Source: Lactuca virosa
Taxonomy: Eukaryota > Streptophyta > Magnoliopsida > Asterales > Asteraceae
DNA length: 64,000 nucleotides
Direction of reading: 5' to 3'
Assembly (NCBI GenBank): GCA_928212115.1
Contig: CAKMRJ010005523.1
Coordinates: forward strand, 146,708,249-146,772,248
The translations under genes and the position numbers were made by a program. Positions 1-9,324 of this stretch are shown here, piece by piece (position 1 is the stretch's first letter; each line of letters starts with the position of its first letter). The notes below the pieces were generated by a model. That model saw nothing but the letters and a program-made list of their open reading frames with translations. It made no database searches and was not told the DNA's origin.

Positions 1-1413
1 TATGATGTTAAATTTTGGAGAGGAACCATATTGACATATTCTGAAAAGAGGTAACTCTTATTCAGAAGTGATAGTCAAAATGGGAATATGGAAATGTTTT
101 CCATATTGGGAGTTGGATTTTAAGAATCTATGAGAAAGTTAGAAACTTTTATGCAAGAAGGATATTCAAAGGAATGTACTTTGAATGTGAGACTTCGTTT
201 CTGTGAAATTGATCTCCACTGGAATACTTTGTAATGTCTATTGCCAGATCTTTGTGACTTTTGTGCATAGTTATTGCAAGAGGATCAATGCATATGAGTT
301 TAAAATCTAACAGATTACAGTAAATGACAAGAATTTGATATTCTTACATTTACGGTAAGGATTTGGGATTGTGAAATGAGCATCATTGAAACCATGTTTA
401 ATTGATCTATTTCACAAAGTAAAGATCATAGACAAACATAGTTTGCATACTTGGAGTATGGCATAACTGTTGTTTAGAAAAACATAGTGTACATGCTTGG
501 AGCATGGGACAGCTGTTGTTTTAGTTCAAGTATTAAGTTGATTATTTGAAACATTATGCAATGAATAATATGTAATCAATATGGTGATAAATAAAAGGTG
601 TTCTATTTATATTCATAAGTTCTTAGACCATATTGGATTCGATTATTCTTGTGTTTCACTTTGCATTTTTTGACTTCCAGAATAGCTAGGTTATTCTTTC
701 CGAATGACTAAGTTATTCAAACTCTCCATAGTCAGTCATATGTTGGAAGTAGGTATGAATCAAGACTGTCATGAATTGGGCTTGTAGATGACTAAAGGTG
801 TTTAGACATAGCAATGGTTGCTACAACATTCATGAGTGCTCATAAGTTATGAGTATTGGATTAAACCCACGCTTACTTGTATCACTTCATGGAATTAATC
901 TCGAGTGATCCTGAGACGGTAATATCATATAAGTCTTCAAACCTGGAGATATGAGTTGTTTCCTATGAGTTGGTTGTACATTGATTGCACGAAAACACAT
1001 CAGTAACTTGATGTTATAAAACGTGCCTTTGTGTATAATTCAACAAGTAGTAGAACAAGCATATGAGTCGAAGTTTATCTGTTCCTTCTAGTCCTTAGAG
1101 GATTAGAAGCGATATCTGGGCCCCTCGATGATTTTGTTTTGACCTATGTACCGGGCCCGGTCAGAACATAATTGATGTGTTCAATTTAGTTCTATGTCAA
1201 AAAAATCGGAAATCAGGAAACAATCTGCTGGGCAATAAGTACGACGTTGTTCCATGTATTTGTCCGGCTGATATCTTAAGAACAGAGGATTATATGATCA
1301 CTTATCTAAAATGGCGCTTCATAGTTCAACAGAGTTTTGAGAGTTACGATTGCCGGTTGGTTCCTGAAGTCATATCTGCAAATATAGTTATTAGACTTAT
1401 CCAAGTGGGAGAC
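1..1413 (+). mobile_element. 3' internal region of a Copia-like LTR element (non-coding, truncated by window edge)
   Basis: This stretch lies directly upstream of a recognisable LTR and ends in a polypurine tract (about 1402-1413, core AAGTGGGAGA) immediately before the LTR's TG. No gag or pol domain is readable in any frame; the 87-codon frame at 1177-1440 runs into the LTR and resembles nothing I know. The element's 5' LTR and any coding part would lie left of the window. It could equally be a non-autonomous derivative with a large non-coding interior. Confidence 0.6.
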
Positions 1414-2167
1414 TGTTGGATAAGGTGTCTAAGTCCATAACAATATTTGAGATGCACTTGACCCGACCCGGCATGGTCCATTTGGGTTGCACTTCACCCG
1501 AACAATTTGTATGGATAATCTTTTGAGAATAGTATGTTTATGATTTATTAATATATTATAAGGTATAATATATTAATACGAAATCATATTATTTGGTTAG
1601 TATTGATCTTAAATTAATTAAGAATTAATTTAGTGATCAAAAGGTGACTAATTAAATATGGGCTCTTGTATTTATATAGTGTGGGCTAATGCTTATTTAG
1701 TATGGGCTAGGCTTGCATGAGAGTCCATGGATGGTCCATAGAGCTTTTAACCCATGGATCCTTGGAAAGGAAGAGTCATGGGTATTAGGGTTTACATGGA
1801 TGTAACCCTAATCCTCCACACTATATAAAGGAGTCTTTGGCACTAGTTGTGTGTGAACAAGAGTGGTGGCCGATTTCAAGAGTGTGCATTATTCTCTCAA
1901 GAGTTTTCCAAAGTTTGTGGTGATTTGTGATTTCCATTTGAGGCATCCACACTATTGGTGCTAGGCTCTCAAACTCCAAGCAATCAATCACTACTAAAAG
2001 GTATGTCATTCTACTAGTAATTTTATGATTCAAGTTCCCCATGCCATGCTAGTTAGGATGTAAACCTTGGAAATTCTTATTTGCATGTATTTTAGAGAAA
2101 ACATAGATCCAAGGTTTATAAGGTTGCATGTACACCATAGGAGTGTTAGAATGCTCTAAAGCCAACA
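1414..2167 (+). repeat. 3' LTR of the Copia-like element
   Basis: The LTR begins TGTTGGATAAGG right after the polypurine tract and ends GCCAACA, giving TG...CA ends. The same LTR family occurs as a TSD-flanked solo copy at 25387-26160, which supports both boundaries. The candidate target duplication on the right is ACTAT (2168-2172); its partner lies outside the window. The host sequence on the right is the LTR of Gypsy element B. Confidence 0.85.
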
Positions 2168-2994
2168 ACTATATCTAAGGTTTGAGTCCATTTGACCCAT
2201 GGAAAGGCATCAAGTTAGTGACTTTATATATTAACATGTTCCCCAAGGTCTGGATTTGAAATATGGACATTTTGGTCTTAAGATTATTAAGGGCTTAATG
2301 GATGAATTGGCTGAATGGGGCGTACGAAGACGTACGATGCACGTACATGTCTGGATCCCCAATCTGGCGTAGCGACCTAGTACGTTGGGCGTACTAGTGA
2401 TACGCTTAGAATACTCAACTTGGACTTGAGCTTTTGATGTTTGGGCCGACATTCGACTTTAGAGTTTTGGGCTCTTGTTGGGCCATCATTTTTTCTAATT
2501 TGGGCCATTTTTAGGCCTTGGACCTTCATGGATTTGGGCCCATATTGGGCCTTGAGTGTCTTTTTGGATTTGGCCATTATTGGGCTTTTAGTTCCATTAA
2601 GTTTGGCTATGGATATTGGGCCAATTGAGGGAAGGGTAAAATGACCCTGGGAGTGGGGATTAGTTGATTAAAGTCCCGATTATGGTTATGACCCAATTAT
2701 TAAATACGGTTTTTTTTGATTGGTTAGTGAGGGAATTCTTTGGTTCAGTAGCCCGAGTATCTATTCGATTGTCAGCGGACTGAGTTGAGTTTGCTCACTA
2801 TACTGTAGGACACTAGGGATTGTTTGTGCTTATGGTCTTTGTGACTCCTGTTGCATGTTTCTATACCTATGTGACTATTTATTATATGTATGTGGGATGA
2901 AATAGACCTGGGGTGAAATAGACTCGGTACAGCCTAGTGCTGACATAAGAGTTGAAATACACTCGGGGGTGAAATAGACCCAGCACAGCCTCGC
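2168..2994 (+). mobile_element. Gypsy element B, 5' LTR fragment (middle part)
   Basis: This is LTR sequence of the type also seen at 57150-58019 plus 60463-60800: GTACG-rich dyads (2320-2400) followed by a run of GGGCC-rich sentences (2440-2680). It is cut on the left by the Copia element and on the right by Gypsy A. It resumes at 11194 after the CTCGC duplication, so both insertions landed in one LTR. The true start of B lies left of the window. A short repeated motif (TGAAATAGAC) occurs at 2895-2985, where the hairpin minisatellite lies in related LTRs. Confidence 0.75.
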
Positions 2995-3194
2995 TGTAAC
3001 ACCTATTCCAAGTATTATTGGATCTATTTGATTTTAGGGTTTTGGCCGTGGAATCAGCGAGTTGGAGGATCAACTCGTCAAGTAGAAGTATTAATTTCGG
3101 ACGCGGGATCGGGACCTACTCGACGAGTCGGAAGGCTCCGACTCGGTGAGTAGGAGCTGTAAAGAGAAACCCTAATTTTTAAGGGTATGTGCCC

Positions 3195-3202
3195 TATATA
3201 AA
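3195..3202 (+). promoter_or_regulatory. TATA box of element A 5' LTR
   Basis: TATATAAA in the context GCCC-TATATAAA-GGA. The same octamer is at 9525-9532 in the 3' LTR, and equivalents are found at 50000-50007 and 52270-52277 (F), 57301-57308 (G) and 13945-13952 on the minus strand (H). It sits about 200 bp into the LTR, a plausible distance for the U3/R promoter of a chromovirus LTR. Confidence 0.7.
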
Positions 3203-4204
3203 GGACTTATGGCTCATTTATGGTCTCCTTCAGCAACTTACTACCCAAAGGAGAGTGTTTTCGGCCGTAAACCCTCTTTTGGTGAGAAAAAGAGTCGTTG
3301 TGAGCATCTGTTGGAGGATTGAGGAGATTGAAGGAGAAAGAAATAGGAGAGGAGCTGTAGATCAAGCATCTATATCATATTGGCCATCAGTCTAAGGTAA
3401 AAAGTCGTGGCCTTTACCTCTAATTGCTTAGATCTCCTTTCTTGGAAGTAAATGACCATTTTTGGGAAAAAATGGAGTCAATCCTGAATCTAGACTTATG
3501 GTTCCAGATCTGGACCTCCTTAGGTCCCTAATGGCATAAAGTTGCTCCCTTTATGCAATTCAGCCCCGTTCCATGCAGTGAACCCTTGTATGAAGACTAG
3601 TTTTGGTGTTATGGCCATGAGGGGCCTTATATGCACGTAAAGCTTGCAACTTGACGTGACATCTACATTAGGGAAGGCTAGATCTGAAGTTTGGGACGCT
3701 AGATCCCACTAGAAAAGGCTGAAAACGAGTAGGACTAAAGGAACTCGCCGAGTCCTTTAATCAACTCGACGAGTCTGCCAAGGAGTTTACGGCCAAGGGG
3801 GGTTTTCGGCTGGATGGGTTTTCGGTCAGGAGTTTGCGGTTAAGAGTTTACGGCCGCGAACATTAGGGAACTCGACGAGTCACTCAAGTGACTCGGCGAG
3901 TGGCTAGCTATACTCGACGAGTTGAGGTCAACATGGACTGTTGACCTTGACGGTGGACCTTGACTTTGTCCAGGGTTGACCTGAGGGTATTTACGGGTTT
4001 GTGTCAAGTTAATCACTTGATGATTATGGGCAGTTGAGAAGGAGCAGCGTGTGGGATACGTCTGACTTCAGCTTATCAGTTCAGCATGCCTGAGGTGAGT
4101 CTTCTCACCATACCAATGGGTCTAAGGCACCAAGGCCGGCCCATTTTATGATAGTTGGTATACTTGTTGTGTAGAGGTGTGTGGCTTGAGTATGTGGTAA
4201 TATG

Positions 4205-4480
4205 CGGTATAGATAGCCTTTATGGCTAATGGTAGAGATAGTCTTTATGGCTAATGGTAGAGATAGCCTTTGTGGCTAATGGTAGAGATAGCCTTTACGA
4301 CTAATGGTAGAGATAGCCTTTACGGCTAAGGGTAGAGATAGCCTTTGTGGATACATGGTAGAGGTAGCTTTTATAGCTAATGGATATGTGATATGTCGTA
4401 GAGGTAGCCTTTATAGCTAGTTGTTCTGTATTATGTGGTAGAGGTAGGTTTTATAGCTAATTGATATGTGGTATGCGGTA
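4205..4480 (+). repeat. Minisatellite of ~24-bp hairpin units in A 5' LTR
   Basis: About eleven imperfect copies of a unit centred on TAGCCTTTATGGCTA. Each unit is an inverted repeat (TAGCC, 5-nt loop, GGCTA). Later units read TAGCT...AGCTA, so both arms changed together. The homologous array is at 10575-10905 in the 3' LTR. Confidence 0.85.
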
Positions 4481-4784
4481 GAGATAGTTTTTATAGCTAT
4501 TATGATATGTGTTTTGTGGATTGTGTGTGGGGTATGCTCTGGGGGACTCACTAAGCTTTGTGCTTACGGTTTACAGTTTTGGTTTCAGGTATCAACGTTT
4601 TGGAAAAGAAGAGCTCGGATTGATCGTAGCGCACGCAGCTATGATTTCCGCAATGAATGATTTTGAGATAACTCTGATAAATGTTTTACTTAACGATGAT
4701 TTGAAATGCTTGAAATAAATGACATTAATGTTTTAGCTATATTAAAAATGAAATTTTTACCCTTGATTTTTGGGTCGTTACAAG

Positions 4785-4800
4785 TTGGTATCAGAGCCTT
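4785..4800 (+). other. Primer-binding site of element A
   Basis: TGGTATCAGAGCC starts three to four bases after the LTR end at 4782. It is complementary to the 3' end of plant initiator methionine tRNA, the usual primer of plant Gypsy elements. The same site follows LTR ends at 11475, 53791 and 61371, and on the minus strand lies at 38237-38254. Confidence 0.9.
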
Positions 4801-6788
4801 GGTTTGAGGGATTCGGGGATACCTTCGGGTGTGTCTGAACTCAAACTGAGGATCTGCAAAGTTTTCAAAAAATTTCAAAAGAAAATGTTTTCAAGAAAAA
4901 GGCTTTTAAGACAAGAAAGGGTGTGGTGCATGCAATCAACCGATCTCAAGTAAGTTTCCCCATAATACCCACATTTGTTATCTGTTATGATTTGATTATG
5001 AATATGTGTAACGCATGTTAGTTAGGGCTAGGAAAATATGCCTTTATATGTGGTATGATCTGGTAGACTTGCATGCTAGTGCTGAGTAGTCAGCGATGGA
5101 GTGGCCTGATATGTGATGCTTGTAGCCTTGGAATACTAGATGCCATGCTAGAATGAGAATGATTATTGGAATTAGTAACTGCTATGTGTATGCTTTTAAA
5201 ATTGTACACAGTTAGGATCTTATAGCCTTAGAATGATTGATTTGGCCTTATTTCCTGTTCCTTTTCTGGTTGTGGTCCTAGGATAGAGTCTATTATTCGA
5301 CAGTCTATTAGATCATGTTCTGTGTATAATTTGCATGTATAAGGCAGCCGACATCGAGGGTGGATGTGGACAGCATGGGTACTGGTTTATGGGTCGAATG
5401 TTCTATGATAATTCTTGGGTCAGGGATTACCCTAGGGTAAGCCCAGGATGAGTTTAGTGACATGAGTCACCTGATGGTGAATTGTATGTATAGGTGGAAT
5501 TGTTTGATTGGAATATGTTGGTTAGTTTTCCGTTTTCCGAATGCTGCTTGCTTTGTGCTTTTTGGGAGTTCTAGCAATGTGAGCTAGCTACTAAGTGAAT
5601 ATGCTAGGTCACATGTAGCATGGGTTGTATAATCTCAGAGTGATGGATTTGGCCCTATTGCGCAGCTCTTGTTTGAGTCTAACCGTTCTAGGATTGAGCC
5701 TTTTACTTGAAGGATTATCTGATCTCTGCTACATGTGGCTATATTCATAAGGTAGCTAGTTGACATTACTGGGAATCTTTCAGCAGCTGAGGACTGGGTG
5801 GGTTGGGAACCTAGGGGGAGCCTAGGAGGTGCTTCGGTCGATATTGTGCTGTTGTTTAGCCGACATTTGGTACATCATGGGAGTAGGTGACTTAGAGGAT
5901 TCGGGATGATTCCAGAGGAAAGTACGGATAGGTGTGGAAGTTAGTATTGGGCCCGTACTACTGAAAGCACAGGATCCATACTCGAATCGGGGAAAGTCTT
6001 GGAGAATCTATGAAGCCTGGGAAGGAGAATTCTTGGTTATGATTGGGCCGTGGGGATAGCTACTTTGCAGAATGAGGACGAGCATGCATGGGCGGGACCA
6101 GGGTTTGGTCCCGACTCTGGTGATGAGCCAGTTAGCGGAAGGACTGCCAAGTTTTCTAGTTCGCCTTGGACCTCTTGTATCAGGCAGCCAGGGTTGATTG
6201 TGCAATTTATTGCGCTTTGGGATTTGAAACTATGTCTTGGGAATAGTTTATAGTTGGTTTAGAGCAGAGGTTGCTCCAGCTACTGTAGTTCAGCCGTGGG
6301 CATTTGAGCTGGTGAATGTATTAGGGTGCGAGACCCTGAATGATATGGATCTCAGAGTCGAGGACGGAAGATTGATTAGGAGTACCTCAATGAGAGAGGT
6401 TCAAGTCAGGTGAATTTATTAGAGGGTCTCGGGCGGAGACCCAAGGGTTTGGATTGTCATTGGGATCAGAATGAGGTGTTACATCATGTTCTCCGGGTGG
6501 TCGAGGTATCAAAGGAGGAGGTGGTCAGGATTCTTTCAGATGTTTGCGGATATGCCATCTTCGGCCACTTCCGGTGGATATCGGGTATTTGTATCGCTTG
6601 GGAATTGTAATAAGTTAGATCTCGGGTCGGTTTTCTGCTATTTTCTGAGTTAACAAGGGTTGTCAGATGCCATTCAGCATGTCGAGGAATCTTTGAGAGA
6701 TCTTCAGACGGATGTGGCTCGCGGAATGGATTCCGCGTGTATCGCGATTTCTCCAAGTCGTAGTCGGAATCTGTTTAGTGATCTGGGT

Positions 6789-6830
6789 TGCTACAGGTGT
6801 AGCAGGTTTGGTCACGACATCAAATTGCCT
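6789..6830 (+). pseudogene. Vestigial gag zinc knuckle (element A)
   Basis: One frame reads C-x2-C-x4-H (CYRCSRFGH) with the final cysteine replaced by proline, matching the gag CCHC knuckle (C-x2-C-x4-H-x4-C) of relatives in this window. No continuous gag frame surrounds it. It binds RNA in intact gag; here it is only a fossil. Confidence 0.5.
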
Positions 6831-7554
6831 ACAGGGGGCAAGCTCGTTATTTTTTTGCGATCAGATGGGTGACAAGGAGGTCGACCGTTTGAGAATCAAA
6901 GAGGAGCGGTGAGTGCATCCGCTCCGACTATTTTGAGGAGCACCATTGGATGAGAGGGTGGAGTCGGAGCCCAACAGGGAGGGACCCCACTTTACAGGGT
7001 CAGGTAGGGGGAGATCGGAACTCCAGCAGACAAGGGTGCGAGGTATGTACCTTTTTTCCTCCCCACAAGCATTGCATGTATCTAGCAGCAGTTATTTCTC
7101 ATCAGCATGAATAGGCGTATCATTGGTTGTTATCTCTGGTCGGGGTTGGTTCAGGGGTTCATACGAGGGGATTTTGGCTAGGTTTCAATAACCTTGGCAA
7201 TTATGTTAGGAAAGCCTCTCAGAGTTTCCGAGGGAGAGAGAGAGAAGTTGTTGCTGAAATATTATGGAAGCATCCGACCTTTGGACTCTGAGATTTGAAT
7301 GTGATATTAGTGTGAACAGCTAGAGACATTGGCAGTTTTGGGACACAATATGTGTTAGTTGGTTTTTGGGAATAATGTTGTTTTCTAAGGGTTATTCATG
7401 GTGTTGTAGCTTGGTAAGCATCGGTCGTCAGCAAGGTGAGCATTGGAACGTAATGAGGATTGGGTATCCTTCAATTTTCGTGTGCAGAGCGGACTTAGTT
7501 GAATCTAAGTGGGGGAGAACCGCCCAGGTATCCAGGTCAGAAGCAAGAGTGGAA

Positions 7555-7700
7555 GTGATGTAAGACTACGGGGGAGCTATAACATTCACTAATGGTCAGT
7601 TAGGGTATAGTGTTGTAAGACTGCGGGGGGAGCCGTAGCATTCACTAGCGGTAGAGAGTGTTGTAAGACTGCGGGGGTGCCGTAGCGTTCATAGATTCTT
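7555..7700 (+). repeat. 48-bp hairpin array in element A interior
   Basis: Copies start at about 7555, 7610 and 7658; the last two are exactly 48 bp apart. Each holds a CTGCGG...CCGTAG inverted repeat around a G-rich loop. The same 48-bp unit occurs three times in element F (56671-56814), at a similar distance (about 2.8 kb) from its LTR. Confidence 0.75.
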
Positions 7701-8844
7701 TCAGGTGATCTAGACTAGGGTAGGCTAGTTCGCAGGGTTGTGGGAGAGTCACAAAGTAGTTAGGATCAGGACCGGAGGTGAATGATCGATCAGTTACCCG
7801 GGGCGAGCCCGGACGTGTATGGGAGTTCAGGTTGGAACTGGTAGAGACCGCTGAGCTAAGGGTTGGGCCTTGTGATACAAGATCTTGTGGTCGAGTAGTG
7901 CATGTTTCTGTAGGGTTTCAGCTGGGTAGCCCTGTTATGGGATCTCATAAGAACCTGGTGGTTGGACCGGGTACAAGATTGGAAGTCTTAGGGAATCGGC
8001 TAAGGGTATTTAATTAATCGGTCGAGTAAAGGATGATGGGAAGTCATGGGGCATTATGCAAATGCCGATTCAAGGATCTCTTGATAGGAGCGGAGTAACA
8101 ATTCAGATTCGGATAAGAACCCAAATCGGAATTCGTGCAGAATTTTTGTTTCAGTGAGATAGGATGTGGGGCATCTATATGGCAAGGGCATTGGGAGCCG
8201 AATTCCAGGGTGGTGAACGGGTTGGTTTGATGGTGGTTTAAGCCATTGTGATGTGTCTCGGGTGGCTCTATTTGTAATAGAGCCACGACATGTCGGAATC
8301 AGGAAACGGTAGGTCGAAGGAGAACGTGTATGATGTAAGACTACAGCTATTCTGATAGTATTTGCCATTTTGAGTCGGATTCAGTGGCAACAGGTTGTCA
8401 GCCTATCCCGATCGGATGGATCAATCGGCTGGAAGGAGATAGGGCAGTCATGGTTAGACGAGGTATCCTTCGGAAGTCATAAGGGACTGTTGAGTGTGTT
8501 TTGGCTCAGCAATCGGGTAGGTGTCCAGTGTTCCGGATTGTTGGCAGAAAGGTTGGGACCAAGGGAGTCCCCGATTGTTCTTCATGAAAGCAGTCATGTG
8601 GCAGCAAGAGGAGTAGGAGCGACTTCAGTGATTTGGGGTCTGGGTGTGGAATTGCTTGTTAATCATTAGTCGCAGTTGATCGGTGACTTTGTTCTTTGGG
8701 AAGCCTCAAGGTATGGTGAGTGAGAAGTATTCTATTTAGGCTGGTTTTCTTATGGAACAGTTCAATGATGGTTCGATGAGGGCAGTCTGTCAGGGAGACA
8801 GACCATCTCGAAGCTTTAGATTTCAGATGGAGAAGGTGTGATCA

Positions 8845-9307
8845 GGTTGCAAGAATTCTTTCATTTTCGGATTTCGCGTTGCTGAAGGTGTCACTCTTGG
8901 AAGGGATTATCAGGTTTCGAAAGAGGGACAAGCTGGGGCCTCGGTATATAGGCTCGTTCAAAATCTCGGCCCGGGTGGGCGAGGTGGCATATCGCTTGGA
9001 TCTACTAGAGGAGCTTAGCCAGATTCTCAACACCTTCCACGTGTCTCAGCTTCGGAAGTGTGTCACCGAGGAGTCCGCAATCGCTTCGTTGGGCGACTTT
9101 CAAGTGGATGAGAGCTGAAACTATATCGAGACGCCGGTTACGATTCTTGATAGGAAGACAAAGGTTCTTCGGAATAAGGAAATAGGGTTGGTAAAGGTGC
9201 AATGGCAGGATCGAAGGGGCTCCGAATGGGCATGGGAGCCGGAAAAGGAGATGCGAGAGCACCATCCAGATTTGTTTGGGTTAGCAGACTTCGAGGACGA
9301 AGTCTAG
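8845..9307 (+). pseudogene. C-terminal pol fragment (integrase tail and chromodomain), element A
   Basis: From about 8845 the frame reads the integrase C-terminal segment common in chromoviruses (FRKRDKLGPRYIG, then a VAYRLDL...FHVSQLRKC stretch). It then reads a chromodomain-like end (VKVQW, EWAWEPE) and stops with TAG at 9305-9307. One TGA at 9117-9119 interrupts it. The chromodomain directs integration to marked chromatin in this clade. The purine tract and 3' LTR follow within 20 bp. Everything upstream in pol is lost or unreadable. Confidence 0.85.
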
Positions 9308-9310
9308 TTC

Positions 9311-9324
9311 AAGTGGGGGAGACT
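9311..9324 (+). other. Polypurine tract of element A
   Basis: AAGTGGGGGAGACT abuts the 3' LTR start at 9325. It primes plus-strand synthesis in LTR elements. D has the matching tract just above 28533 on the minus strand. Confidence 0.85.

Larger units (their letters stand above)
2995..4782 (+). repeat. Element A 5' LTR
   Basis: 1788 bp, TGTAAC...GTTACA. In order it holds ACTCG-N-CGAGT dyads near 3050-3160, a TATA box at 3195-3202, an AAG/GTAAAA site at 3397, more dyads (3740-3925), a GAG/GTGAGT site (intron-side G at 4095), a conserved box at 4117-4143, a minisatellite at 4205-4480, a hairpin at 4552-4566 and TTTCAG/G at 4588. Confidence 0.93.
4801..8844 (+). mobile_element. Element A degenerate interior without open genes
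   Basis: Leader and decayed gag/pol territory. Open frames are all below about 100 codons and overlap on both strands. A GGGCCC-centred palindrome lies at 5941-5960. A remnant CCHC knuckle is at 6789-6830. A GTATGT at 7043 resembles the donor of the protease-region introns of B and C, but its surroundings are too decayed to decide. A purine-rich stretch near 7508 matches the coding stretch upstream of reverse transcriptase in relatives. Confidence 0.6.

Noticed and set aside
4785..4800. A tRNA gene at the TGGTATCAGAGCC sites
   Set aside because: Only the 3'-terminal complement is present, always just after an LTR end. It is a primer-binding site.
7043..7080. Third copy of the protease-region intron, in element A
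   Set aside because: GTATGT follows a vaguely matching stretch, but the phase is off by one and the flanks are too decayed.
8044..8368. 104-codon minus-strand frame in element A interior
   Set aside because: It lies opposite the element's direction, has no similarity to known domains and no counterpart in F or G.
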